From Flagellimonas oceanensis (lineage in GTDB: Bacteria; Bacteroidota; Bacteroidia; Flavobacteriales; Flavobacteriaceae), in the NCBI RefSeq assembly GCF_003992595.1, contig NZ_RZNA01000052.1:1-64000 (forward strand): DNA of 64,000 bases. The letters run 5' to 3'. Made by a program: the position numbers and the translations under genes. Under the pieces are notes generated by a model. It saw only the letters and a list, made by a program, of their open reading frames with translations. It made no database searches and was not told the origin of the DNA. Positions 44,954 through 53,301 of the stretch are shown piece by piece. Each line of letters starts with the position of its first letter. Within the stretch, counting starts at the first letter, position 1.

Positions 44954-46519
44954 TTAGGAGGGCACAAGATCTTTTCTAGAGGTGTTCAGTTTAAAGAAAG
45001 CGATCCATAACGATACCAAGCCCAAGATCAACCAGAGCAAATCCACCAAAAGGATGTGCTGATAACCATTTTGATATGCCACCCACATCCAATTGCCTGT
45101 TGCGATTCCATTTGCAATCGGCACCAATAGTCCCAAAATACCACCAGATATCAAGGTCCATTTGTTGGTAAAGGCAATATCCTTTTTTAGGATAAAGAAC
45201 ACGGTGGTCACCAACCATATCGAAAAATACGTTTGATAGAGAAAGTCCATGTTCACTGTGGGGGCAAACTTCACGATAATAAATTCCAAAGCGGTAACGG
45301 GCAGTAAGGTAAGGCAGATGGCCATATACCAATTGGCCACTTGCTGGTTGAACCTTCTCCGTTTTTCAGGAATGTTCTTTTTATCACGTGCTACAAGCCA
45401 TATCATAATCCCGGAGAGGATCACAAAGCAGGAAACCAATCCAAGAACAAAGGATATCACCCGCAACCCATAGCCTGCGTAATCGCCGAAATGGAGACGG
45501 AACATCATGTTCTTCACGCCATCCAAATAGGACGTAGGGGCAACCGGTACTTTTTCCTGTGCAATGGAACCATCGGCAATTTTGTAAATACGGTAGCCCA
45601 GACCATTGAGTTTGGTGTCGTAACCGAGGTATCCGCTGATGGCGGCGTGCATGTTTTGGTCGCCGTAATTGAAAATATGCGTCTCCGTTACCCTGAAATC
45701 CCCCCATTCCTCTTTCATTTCTTGTACATATTGGTCCAAGTTGATGGTGTTTTCCAATTTTTTATCCTGGAACTCGTAAACAGGGTGGTTGTACTCCAAA
45801 TCCTCGTACAACTGGCTTTCGTTGCCATCATAGAGTCCCATTACGACCGGGAGGATCAAAATGCCCTTCAGTAAGAAGAAGGCTCCCGTGACGGCGTACA
45901 CGAACTGAAATGGAAATCCGATCACACCAAGGGCGGTATGGGCATCCGTCCACATGGTTTTGAGTTTTGCCCACGGCCTGAAGGTGTAGAAGTTGGAAAC
46001 GATCTTGTTCCAATGTACCAAGAGCCCTGTAATGATGGCAAACAGGAAAAAAAAGGCCACAAACCCCGCCAATGTCCTTCCATAAGGGTAGGGGATTTGG
46101 TCTAAAAAATGAAGACGGTACAGGAATTCCCCCAAATGGTAGTTGCTTGCATAATCAGTGGTCTTGGTTTTGGATTCAGGGTCCAAGTAGAAAAATACCG
46201 GGGCCTTGTCCTCCTCAGGGGCCAAGGAATCCTTGGACGCTCCCAAGTTGACGGTAATGCTTCTTTCGTTGTAGTAATGCCTCAGTTCCACATCCCGTCC
46301 AAACAAATTGTAATCTTTGGAAAGGTCATTGAGATGGGCATCCACACTTCCCGGCAGTGCATCTTCCTGACCAACGGAATGTCCACGTTGCCAATTGGCG
46401 ATCTCATCCCTGAAAAAAGAGAAAGATCCCGTGAAGAAAATAACGTAGAGCGCTACGCTGATCACGATACCGCTTACGGTATGTGTGTGGAACAATATAT
46501 TGTAGATACGGTTTCCCAT
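44954..46519 (-). CDS. PepSY-associated membrane protein (ferric reductase-like)
   Basis: 521 residues. N-terminal HTHTVSGIVISVALYVIFFT is the typical PepSY_TM first helix with paired His residues; more helices near 145-165, 200-225, 345-370, and four toward the C-terminus (400-515). A large periplasmic loop follows helix 1 with the PepSY domain. Such proteins accompany siderophore receptors and are thought to reduce or release iron at the inner membrane. Last gene of the iron operon, 3 bp after its upstream neighbour. Confidence 0.88.
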   Translation of the reverse strand: MGNRIYNILFHTHTVSGIVISVALYVIFFTGSFSFFRDEIANWQRGHSVGQEDALPGSVDAHLNDLSKDYNLFGRDVELRHYYNERSITVNLGASKDSLAPEEDKAPVFFYLDPESKTKTTDYASNYHLGEFLYRLHFLDQIPYPYGRTLAGFVAFFFLFAIITGLLVHWNKIVSNFYTFRPWAKLKTMWTDAHTALGVIGFPFQFVYAVTGAFFLLKGILILPVVMGLYDGNESQLYEDLEYNHPVYEFQDKKLENTINLDQYVQEMKEEWGDFRVTETHIFNYGDQNMHAAISGYLGYDTKLNGLGYRIYKIADGSIAQEKVPVAPTSYLDGVKNMMFRLHFGDYAGYGLRVISFVLGLVSCFVILSGIMIWLVARDKKNIPEKRRRFNQQVANWYMAICLTLLPVTALEFIIVKFAPTVNMDFLYQTYFSIWLVTTVFFILKKDIAFTNKWTLISGGILGLLVPIANGIATGNWMWVAYQNGYQHILLVDLLWLILGLVSLWIAFFKLNTSRKDLVPS

Positions 46520-46522
46520 GGT

Positions 46523-46822
46523 TTAAACAAGAGGGTTGGTTTGGTTTCCAAAATAGAATATGACAAACAGTACAAGACTGATCAACAGATAAATGCCCCA
46601 TACCTTCCAGCCATTTTTGCCCAAAAAGGCAATGACCATCAAAACGGCCCAAAGGATAAATGCCGAAAAGGTGCTGGTGATGATGACCGCCACATGGTCG
46701 AACCAGCTGGCCAAGGCCATATGGAACAGTACGGCCACAACAAGACCACCCAAAATGGCAGCGGTGATTTTGGCAAATCGTTGCGTTGGCGAAGGGGTCA
46801 AATGTTTTTTGTTGGCTGGCAT
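46523..46822 (-). CDS. Small three-helix membrane protein of the iron operon
   Basis: 99 residues with three membrane helices at about 18-40, 43-66 and 72-93 (VWGIYLLISLVLFVIFYFGN). No family name recognised. It is packed between a second small membrane protein (3 bp) and the PepSY gene (3 bp), which marks it as part of the same uptake unit. Confidence 0.75.
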   Translation of the reverse strand: MPANKKHLTPSPTQRFAKITAAILGGLVVAVLFHMALASWFDHVAVIITSTFSAFILWAVLMVIAFLGKNGWKVWGIYLLISLVLFVIFYFGNQTNPLV

Positions 46823-46825
46823 AGG

Positions 46826-47158
46826 TTAGAACAACAAGGTTTCAAAAAGGATGGAACATAAAAAAAGAGCACCCAAAAAGCGGTAGTTCAACAAGCGTAA
46901 GGGAGCCAAGAGGATGACCAAACTGGCAACCGTCATCAAAATGATGACAAAAGTGAAGGTGCCCGAACCCAGCCCCCAGTAAAAACAGCTGAGCCCCAAT
47001 GAAAGAATCATTAGGGCCGAACTGAGATATTTTGTGGCTTTTCCATGCTCAGCGATGGAGTGCTCAAAACCAAGACTTCCCATTGCCGACATTTTTTTCG
47101 AGGTACTGTACAGCAGGTAAAACGCTATAAAAGAGAGAAGGGAAATTCCTGTGGCCAT
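46826..47158 (-). CDS. Small four-helix membrane protein (DUF3325-like)
   Basis: 110 residues from the ATG at 47158, which follows the DUF4198 TAA by 2 bp; an in-frame start at 47176 would overlap that gene and is less likely. Four helices (ISLLSFIAFYLLYS, YLSSALMILSLGLSCFYWGL, TFVIILMTVASLVILLAPLR, FLGALFLCSIL). Resembles DUF3325-type partners of iron-uptake operons. Role unknown. Confidence 0.7.
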   Translation of the reverse strand: MATGISLLSFIAFYLLYSTSKKMSAMGSLGFEHSIAEHGKATKYLSSALMILSLGLSCFYWGLGSGTFTFVIILMTVASLVILLAPLRLLNYRFLGALFLCSILFETLLF

Positions 47159-47160
47159 AT

Positions 47161-47877
47161 TTATGGTTTTATGCAATAGGTGGCACAGTGCCAGATAAAT
47201 TCATAATCCTCTCCATTGTAGGTGCCGGGAATTTCTTCCTTGGTCGTGGTCTCCACAATGTACTTGGTGTTCCAGGGCAGGGCAAAGGAAACCTCCCCAT
47301 TATCGTCGGTGTAGAGGGTTTTGGACCATAGGTCGGAAACATAGATCTTAAGCTCGTTTTTGGCGATGGGCTCGCCTTTGTACAATACTTGAAGCTTGAT
47401 TTCCCCTCCATCGTTCTCCAACTGCTTGACCACGATCCCATCTGGATTTGCGGTTTTCGTATCGCCATCGGTTCCCACCTGGACCTTTGCGGTGGAATGA
47501 TAGTGCGTCTTGAAAATCCCAAAATCGTATTGGGTGTAATCGATCACATCAATCTCGTTGTTGTTCAAAGCGATGGTGTACACGCCTTTCTGGGATGGTG
47601 TAAAGCTTGCCAGGTAATGGTCTTCCATGGCCTCTGTGCTCAATTGGGTCTTCGTGCCATCGGGAGCTATTGCCCAAAGGGTAAACTTGGAAACCAGTGG
47701 AAAGGCCTCGCCTTCTACTTTCTCAATAACACCATAGGTGTATTCTCCATAATGCACACGGACTTCCTGTGCCTGGCCCAAGGCCCCTGTACCGTTGGTC
47801 TCAATCCACAGATAATGGGCTGATGCCGACAGTACGGGCAGGGTAATGAGCAATAGGGTTGCTATGATTTTTTTCAT
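47161..47877 (-). CDS. DUF4198 periplasmic protein (metal-uptake associated)
   Basis: 238 residues with a signal peptide (MKKIIATLLLITLPVLSASA) followed at once by HYLWIETNG, the DUF4198 beginning. An immunoglobulin-like C-terminal part (ELKIYVSDLWSKTLYTDDNG) and a final CATYCIKP with two Cys. DUF4198 proteins commonly pair with TonB receptors for iron, nickel or cobalt. Starts 9 bp after the receptor gene. Confidence 0.85.
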   Translation of the reverse strand: MKKIIATLLLITLPVLSASAHYLWIETNGTGALGQAQEVRVHYGEYTYGVIEKVEGEAFPLVSKFTLWAIAPDGTKTQLSTEAMEDHYLASFTPSQKGVYTIALNNNEIDVIDYTQYDFGIFKTHYHSTAKVQVGTDGDTKTANPDGIVVKQLENDGGEIKLQVLYKGEPIAKNELKIYVSDLWSKTLYTDDNGEVSFALPWNTKYIVETTTKEEIPGTYNGEDYEFIWHCATYCIKP

Positions 47878-47886
47878 TTGGTTCTC

Positions 47887-50349
47887 TTAGAATTTATAAG
47901 TGAAATTGGCAGAAAGACTTCTCAGGTTTTGAGGGCTGATGGTCGACCAACCTTTGTAATAGTCCTTGTTGGCAATGTTGTCCAACTTCAAGGTGATCCT
48001 GAAGTTCCTGGCATCGTAAAAGGCGGATGCATTGAGAATGGTATACTCGTCAATGGCAAAGGTGCCGTTGGATCTATTGAAAATCTTGTTCTCGCTGGCG
48101 TAGTTACCTCCGAATCCAAGTCCAAAGTTTTCCAGCGTACCTTGAGTAAATCTGTAACTTGCCCAAACATTGGCCAAGTTCATTGGACCGGCGCTCTCAG
48201 GCCTGAACCCTGTAAAGCTGGCATCTCCTTCGATCAGTTCACTGTCGTTATAGCTATAGCCGGCAACAATGTTCAATCCATCAATCGGGGAGGCGATAAT
48301 GTTCGCTTCAAAACCTTTACTGGTCTGTTCGCCATCTTGGGTATAGAAGTAGTTGTTGGCATCGGTATCGATTCGTTGTGCCATATCGCTCACGGTAATG
48401 TCGTAGTAGCTCAAAGTGGCAGAAAGTTTGTCATCGAACAAGTTCAATTTGGTACCCACCTCAAACTGGTTGGCATGTTCCGGGTTCAAAGCTCTTACTG
48501 ATGTATTTCCGCTGGATAACTCGGTAACCGGGGCAACATTGCTGAATCCGTCCATGTAGTTGGCGAAAACCGATACTTTGTTCAAAATAGGTTGGTACAC
48601 CAAACCGAATTTCGGTGAGAATGCGGTTTGATTGTATCCGTCGTTAGCAAAACGGTCCACACGCAAACTGGCCATTGCGGACAATTCCGGCAATAGGTTG
48701 ATGACGTTGGAAGCGTAGGCACTGAAAATTTCTTGCTCAGCCTCGCTGAATTGTGCTCCTGGATTGGCCAAGGTGGCAATTCCGGCATCGGCACCTGCCT
48801 GTGTCAACACACCGGAGTCGTACAGGCCTGTTCCCATTGGGGTTCCATAATAATCGTGCAGGGCAGGGGCAACAGCTTGGAACTCATTGGGGTTTGCGCC
48901 AACATAGGCAAAACCTTGGTTTCCGTAGCCTGTACTGTTGTTGATGGTTCTTGTTTTAAGATAATCCAGTCCAACGACCAAACGGTTTCTCATGCTTCCG
49001 ATATTGAAATCTCCGATGAAATTCTGTTGGATATCAGTTCCCAAGGTCTCGGAATTCTGGTTACTGGTGTAACGGGACAGGATAATGCCGTCTTCAATTG
49101 GAGCGCCTGAAAGACCTTCGACCGTTGAAGTTACCTCGTACAGGTAAGAGTAGTAACCATCAGATTTTGCGTTAGATCTAGAGATTACGGTCTGAGAGGT
49201 CCAAGAATCGCTCAAAATGTAGTTCATCTGACCTTGTAGGCTGTACGTTGGCGTATCAATATACAGATCGTTGCTGGTGTACGAACGTTTAAAGTCGTAA
49301 CCCAATTCATCCAGATTGGTCACACGAAGCGGGGAGCCACGATCAAGGAATAGCATGGTCTGGTTAGTGCTTCTACCGTTGTAGAATTCGGTGTTGATGT
49401 TAAATGAAAGTCTATCACTGGCCTGGAACGCCAAAGATGGCGCAAAGAAGAACGATTTTCTAAACCCAGCATCTTGATAACTGTTCTGCGTATGGTAGGA
49501 CGTATTCACTCGAAGTGCAATATTGTTCTGGTTGCCCAAAGTAGTATTGACATCGGCGCTTACCCGGTTCAATCCATAACTTCCGGAGGTGTAGGAGATG
49601 TTCCCCCCAAAACCGTAATATGGCTTTTTGGTGTTGATGTTGATCAAACCACCGTAAGAAATCAAACTGCTGCCATATAAGGTTCCTGATGGGCCTTTTA
49701 TGACTTCAATGGATTCTATGTTAGCTGGGTCGGGGCTGCCGTTGGTCAAACCGGGCAATCCGTTGATCATTGTGGGCTGTACGGCAAAACCGCGTAACGA
49801 GAAATAACCTGCTCCATCGTTACCTCTACCGGTGGATTCCCAAAGTTTATCGATTCCAGGGGCGTTTTTAAGGGCGTCATCAAAATTGGTGACCACTTGG
49901 TCCTGTAGCAACTCGGTGGAGATGGAGTTGTATACCTGAGGGTTTTCGATATCCTTCAAGGGCATTTTTGATACATAAACGCTGGCCTTACGGGTAAATT
50001 TATTCACTTGGTTCCCTTCGACCACAACTTCATTCAGTTGCTCTTGGCGTTCTACCAGAGTGATGGTCTGTACGTTTGTGGTTTGATTGGCATAAACGCT
50101 CACAGTTTTGTTCTGGGTGCCAAAACCCACCATGGAAAACGTCAAGGTGTAGGAGCCAGGGGCTAGGTTCGATATTTCATAGTCCCCCGAATAATCCGTA
50201 TTGGTACCTAAACTGGTATTTGAAACGGCAATATTTACATTGCCGAGCGGGTTGTTGTTTTGATCGGTTACTTTTCCTTTTAGGTTTCCTGTTTGTGCCT
50301 GTGAAGTGAAAAAAGCAGCGAAACCAAGAATGAATAATAGATGTTTCAT
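47887..50349 (-). CDS. TonB-dependent siderophore receptor
   Basis: 820 residues. Signal peptide (about 1-18), carboxypeptidase-D-like domain at about 22-95 (NLKGKVTDQNNNPLGNVNIA), plug at about 120-230 (IESIEVIKGPSGTLYGSSLI, a siderophore-receptor plug motif) and a barrel ending in Phe (ANFTYKF). Leads a five-gene minus-strand operon ending with the PepSY protein. It should import a ferric chelate. Regulated by the operator and promoter just upstream. Confidence 0.93.
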   Translation of the reverse strand: MKHLLFILGFAAFFTSQAQTGNLKGKVTDQNNNPLGNVNIAVSNTSLGTNTDYSGDYEISNLAPGSYTLTFSMVGFGTQNKTVSVYANQTTNVQTITLVERQEQLNEVVVEGNQVNKFTRKASVYVSKMPLKDIENPQVYNSISTELLQDQVVTNFDDALKNAPGIDKLWESTGRGNDGAGYFSLRGFAVQPTMINGLPGLTNGSPDPANIESIEVIKGPSGTLYGSSLISYGGLININTKKPYYGFGGNISYTSGSYGLNRVSADVNTTLGNQNNIALRVNTSYHTQNSYQDAGFRKSFFFAPSLAFQASDRLSFNINTEFYNGRSTNQTMLFLDRGSPLRVTNLDELGYDFKRSYTSNDLYIDTPTYSLQGQMNYILSDSWTSQTVISRSNAKSDGYYSYLYEVTSTVEGLSGAPIEDGIILSRYTSNQNSETLGTDIQQNFIGDFNIGSMRNRLVVGLDYLKTRTINNSTGYGNQGFAYVGANPNEFQAVAPALHDYYGTPMGTGLYDSGVLTQAGADAGIATLANPGAQFSEAEQEIFSAYASNVINLLPELSAMASLRVDRFANDGYNQTAFSPKFGLVYQPILNKVSVFANYMDGFSNVAPVTELSSGNTSVRALNPEHANQFEVGTKLNLFDDKLSATLSYYDITVSDMAQRIDTDANNYFYTQDGEQTSKGFEANIIASPIDGLNIVAGYSYNDSELIEGDASFTGFRPESAGPMNLANVWASYRFTQGTLENFGLGFGGNYASENKIFNRSNGTFAIDEYTILNASAFYDARNFRITLKLDNIANKDYYKGWSTISPQNLRSLSANFTYKF

Positions 50350-50383
50350 TTTATTTGTAATTGGTCTAAATAAATTTCGAGTG

Positions 50384-50414
50384 CAAATGTAAATCCCAAC
50401 ACTTGATTCAACAA
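50384..50414 (-). promoter_or_regulatory. Promoter of the iron-uptake operon
   Basis: On the minus strand TACATTTG (50391 to 50384) is a perfect TAnnTTTG -7 box, and TTG triplets at 50414-50412 and 50411-50409 lie 20 or 17 nt upstream, matching the -33 element. The transcription start should fall near 50377, about 28 bp before the receptor ATG. Confidence 0.75.
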
Positions 50415-50420
50415 AAAATA

Positions 50421-50447
50421 TTTAGACTAATTATAAATAAATCTAAA
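50421..50447. promoter_or_regulatory. Probable Fur/DtxR-type operator of the iron operon
   Basis: TTTAGA (50421-50426) and TCTAAA (50442-50447) are inverted half-sites with a mostly A/T interior, directly upstream of the -33 element. A further partial copy TCTAAATAAATTT lies at 50365-50377 across the start point. The TTTAGA/TCTAAA pattern is typical of metal-dependent repressors of the Fur or DtxR families; which one is not decidable here. Confidence 0.55.
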
Positions 50448-50512
50448 AACAGAATGTAACCTATTTTAAATCAATGATTTGTATTTGTGAAATTATGGGG
50501 TTTTTGAGAGAC

Positions 50513-51331
50513 CTACAATGAATTGATAGTCTTTCGGATGGCGGTCAAATCCGTCAATAATTTCTCCAATAAACTTAAATCCAGCATATTGGCGCCATCA
50601 CTTTTGGCATTGGCGGGGTCAAAATGGGTCTCCATGAAAAGTCCGTCCACACCTGCTGCGATTCCTGCTCGGGCCATTGTTCCGATCAAAGCAGGCCTTC
50701 CTCCCGTAACTCCGGAAGATTGGTTGGGCTGTTGGAGGGAATGGGTAACATCCAGCACCACAGGAGCATATTGTTTCATGGTGGGAACACCGCGGAAATC
50801 CACGATCATGTCGTGGTATCCGAACATGGTCCCACGGTCAGTGATCCAAACTTGCCCATTTCCGGAGTCGGTAACTTTGGTAACGGCATGCTTCATACTT
50901 TCAGGACTCATAAATTGTCCCTTTTTCAAGTTGACGACCTTGCCAGTTTCCGCAGCGGCCACGACCAAGTCGGTCTGTCTTACCAAAAAGGCCGGAATCT
51001 GCAGCACATCCACATATTCAGCGGCCATGGCAGCATCAGAAACTTCATGAATGTCGGTAATCGTCGGAACTTCAAAAGTATCCGAAACCTTTTTCAAGAT
51101 TTTAAGTGCCTTTTCATCGCCAATCCCGGTAAAAGAATCAATACGGCTACGGTTCGCCTTTTTAAAACTTCCTTTAAACACATAGGGGATATTCAGCTTA
51201 TCCGTAATGGCCACGACCTTCTCTGCAATACGCATGGCCATGTCCTCGCCTTCTATGGCACAGGGGCCAGCCAATAAGAAAAAATTATCGCTATCCGTGT
51301 GTTTTATCTGTGGGATTTTGGTGATGTCCAT
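50513..51331 (-). CDS. kdsA: 3-deoxy-8-phosphooctulonate synthase
   Basis: 272 residues. It condenses arabinose 5-phosphate with phosphoenolpyruvate to give KDO-8-phosphate for lipopolysaccharide core. FLLAGPCAIEGEDMAMRIAE at about 18-37 and the PVVLDVTHSLQQPNQSSGVT segment near 190 are family signatures. Full length. A minus-strand TATATTTG (51354 to 51347) fits the -7 box about 16 bp before the start, so the 5' leader is very short. Confidence 0.95.
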   Translation of the reverse strand: MDITKIPQIKHTDSDNFFLLAGPCAIEGEDMAMRIAEKVVAITDKLNIPYVFKGSFKKANRSRIDSFTGIGDEKALKILKKVSDTFEVPTITDIHEVSDAAMAAEYVDVLQIPAFLVRQTDLVVAAAETGKVVNLKKGQFMSPESMKHAVTKVTDSGNGQVWITDRGTMFGYHDMIVDFRGVPTMKQYAPVVLDVTHSLQQPNQSSGVTGGRPALIGTMARAGIAAGVDGLFMETHFDPANAKSDGANMLDLSLLEKLLTDLTAIRKTINSL

Positions 51332-51346
51332 TTCTTAAAGTTTGCA

Positions 51347-51354
51347 CAAATATA
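51347..51354 (-). promoter_or_regulatory. Probable -7 box of kdsA
   Basis: Minus-strand TATATTTG matches TAnnTTTG. No good TTG is visible at -33. The short leader implies a start of transcription only a few bases before the ATG. Confidence 0.45.
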
Positions 51355-51404
51355 GTATTTAACGATGGTATCCTTTTTAGATTTATCAAACTAAACCATC
51401 AACC

Positions 51405-51986
51405 ATGAAGTATAGGAATGTTTTGTTCGCCCTTGTTCTGTTGCCCGTGATCTCCACTGCACAATGGCAGGAAAGGGGCAGTACTTTTGATTTGGCCCAT
51501 TTGGAGCGTCACCAGTTCCAATTGAATTTGTTGAGCCCCGGTTTCACCTATGAGCTTGGTGTTTTCAAAAACCAAAGTGTTTCCACCAACTTGGGTCTGG
51601 CCACTGCCACTTATGAGGAAGGTTACGTGTTCGGTTTGGCATCCAATAACCGGTATAGATATTACCATAATTTTAATCGAAGGGAAAGACTTGATAAAAA
51701 CACTTCTGGCAATTCGGGGAACTATATTGCTGCTGCCCAAGCTATCTTTTTTTCACAATTGCGGATTTCCACGGATGTGGAAGGCCCCGATGATTTTAAC
51801 CTGGGATTTTACGGAATGGTCTATGGCATCCAGCGAACCTTTGAGAAAGGCTTCAATTTCAATCTTGAGGTCGGGGCCGGGTATTATAAAGGGGACGGTG
51901 TGCCCGATGGTTATGGGCCGTTGATCAATCTAACTTTTGGTTGGGTGGCGACCAAACGGAAGAAAAAGGATCCTTACCTTGATTAA
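51405..51986 (+). CDS. Outer-membrane barrel protein, tandem paralogue 1
   Basis: 193 residues with a signal peptide (to about 20) and alternating hydrophobic strands suggestive of a small beta-barrel. Shared blocks with the next two genes: a PG-x-x-YE segment near 45, R-x-YY-H-N-F-x-RRE, SGNYIA near 105, GMVYGIQR and a final GW. No named family recognised. Likely surface-exposed. Confidence 0.7.
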   Translation: MKYRNVLFALVLLPVISTAQWQERGSTFDLAHLERHQFQLNLLSPGFTYELGVFKNQSVSTNLGLATATYEEGYVFGLASNNRYRYYHNFNRRERLDKNTSGNSGNYIAAAQAIFFSQLRISTDVEGPDDFNLGFYGMVYGIQRTFEKGFNFNLEVGAGYYKGDGVPDGYGPLINLTFGWVATKRKKKDPYLD

Positions 51987-52051
51987 ATAAAGATATCAAA
52001 ACATACTATTTTGATCAAGTTTGGGTTATAATACTACCAAATTAACCTACG

Positions 52052-52609
52052 ATGCGTCGCTTACTACTTTTGGCACTCCTTTGCTCAGGTACTTTTTTGC
52101 ATGCCCAATACGGTACGAATTGCGAGGTCCGCCAGTTTAAGCTCAATGCCATCAATCCCGGCATCGAGTACGAAATGGCCTTGGGGGTAAACAGCACACT
52201 GGATGTTCGGGTGGCGTACCAAGCGGCCTTGGAGCCTGCCAGTTCACGACCGCTGGAGGATTTTGACTTTTTCCCGGCCATTACAGTGCAAAACAGATAC
52301 TATCACAATTTGAATGCCCGGGAAAGGCGAAGAAGGTCCATCTATGGGAATTCCGGCAATTACATTGCGCCTTCTGTGGCCCTATTTTCCCCAGGGGACC
52401 GTGTGGTCGAAGGCCGATTGGTCGACGGTATTCACGGATACGGTGGCTTGGTCTATGGCGTTCAGCGCAGCTATGATTCAGGTTTTAGCTTCTCCTTGGA
52501 TGCTGGGGCAGGGTATTACGTGGGGCCGTTCAAAGGCACCATTCAGCCTGTGGTGAACTTGAGTATCGGTTGGATCATCAGCGAAAAGCGTTGGTGCGTT
52601 GGTTTGTGA
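52052..52609 (+). CDS. Outer-membrane barrel protein, tandem paralogue 2
   Basis: 185 residues, signal peptide MRRLLLLALLCSGTFLHAQ. It contains NPGIEYEMALGVNS, NRYYHNLNARERRRR, YGNSGNYIAPSVALF, GGLVYGVQRSYDSG and a final SIGWI, the same order as paralogues 1 and 3. The 65-bp gap after paralogue 1 allows one transcript or separate ones. Confidence 0.7.
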   Translation: MRRLLLLALLCSGTFLHAQYGTNCEVRQFKLNAINPGIEYEMALGVNSTLDVRVAYQAALEPASSRPLEDFDFFPAITVQNRYYHNLNARERRRRSIYGNSGNYIAPSVALFSPGDRVVEGRLVDGIHGYGGLVYGVQRSYDSGFSFSLDAGAGYYVGPFKGTIQPVVNLSIGWIISEKRWCVGL

Positions 52610-52662
52610 CTTCCATTTGGTACGGTATTTGTAATTGAAGTGGAAATTCAAACTGACCATTT

Positions 52663-53202
52663 ATGAAAACCATTACCTCTTTGCTTTTAAGCTTGTCCAT
52701 TGGCGCTATCGGAATCGCCCAATCTGGAAAAAACGTCGAAAACCACCAACTGACCCTGAATGTACTGCTGCCCGGCATTATCTACGAACAGGGACTTTCC
52801 CAAAATTCAACCATAGCGGCAGAGGCCACAATGGGTTTTGCCTATGTAGAGTCCAGTTTTACCGATGATGGATTCGGTATTTATCCCATTGGCAGGGTCC
52901 AATACCGACATTACTATAATTTTCAGAGACGGCTCGAAAGGGGGAAGAACATCGCTGGCAATACGGGAAACTATATTGCTCCCACCATCGCGATTCAAGG
53001 CGGGAAGGCAGTGATCGGAAATTTGGACCATGTTTCCGATTATTTTGGGGGAATTGGGGTGGTGTACGGTCTTCAGCGCACGGGCCAGAAAGGATTGCAG
53101 TTTAGATTTGAGGTTGGCCCGGGTTATTTCTTCGATGAATTTGAAAGTAACTTCGGTATTTTCCTTGCCTTGAAGCTCGGTTGGGTGGTCAGTAGAAAAT
53201 GA
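52663..53202 (+). CDS. Outer-membrane barrel protein, tandem paralogue 3
   Basis: 179 residues, signal peptide to about 19 (MKTITSLLLSLSIGAIGIAQ). Has LPGIIYEQGLSQNST, YRHYYNFQRRLERGK, AGNTGNYIAPTIAI, GVVYGLQRTGQKG, and a C-terminal LKLGWVVSRK. Third of the tandem family, 53 bp after paralogue 2; the array arose by duplication and has diverged strongly. Confidence 0.7.
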   Translation: MKTITSLLLSLSIGAIGIAQSGKNVENHQLTLNVLLPGIIYEQGLSQNSTIAAEATMGFAYVESSFTDDGFGIYPIGRVQYRHYYNFQRRLERGKNIAGNTGNYIAPTIAIQGGKAVIGNLDHVSDYFGGIGVVYGLQRTGQKGLQFRFEVGPGYFFDEFESNFGIFLALKLGWVVSRK

Positions 53203-53253
53203 TATATCGGAACTCCCACAAAATCAATAAGATAAAAATAACATTTAGGAGTG

Positions 53254-53282
53254 TTGCACAATGAAAAATAGCAGTATCTTTG
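53254..53282 (+). promoter_or_regulatory. Promoter of typA
   Basis: TTG (53254-53256), an 18-nt spacer, then TATCTTTG (53275-53282) match the Bacteroidota consensus exactly. The ATG follows 19 bp downstream. Confidence 0.8.
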
Positions 53283-53301
53283 CGGGCTTAAAATTTAGGT
53301 T

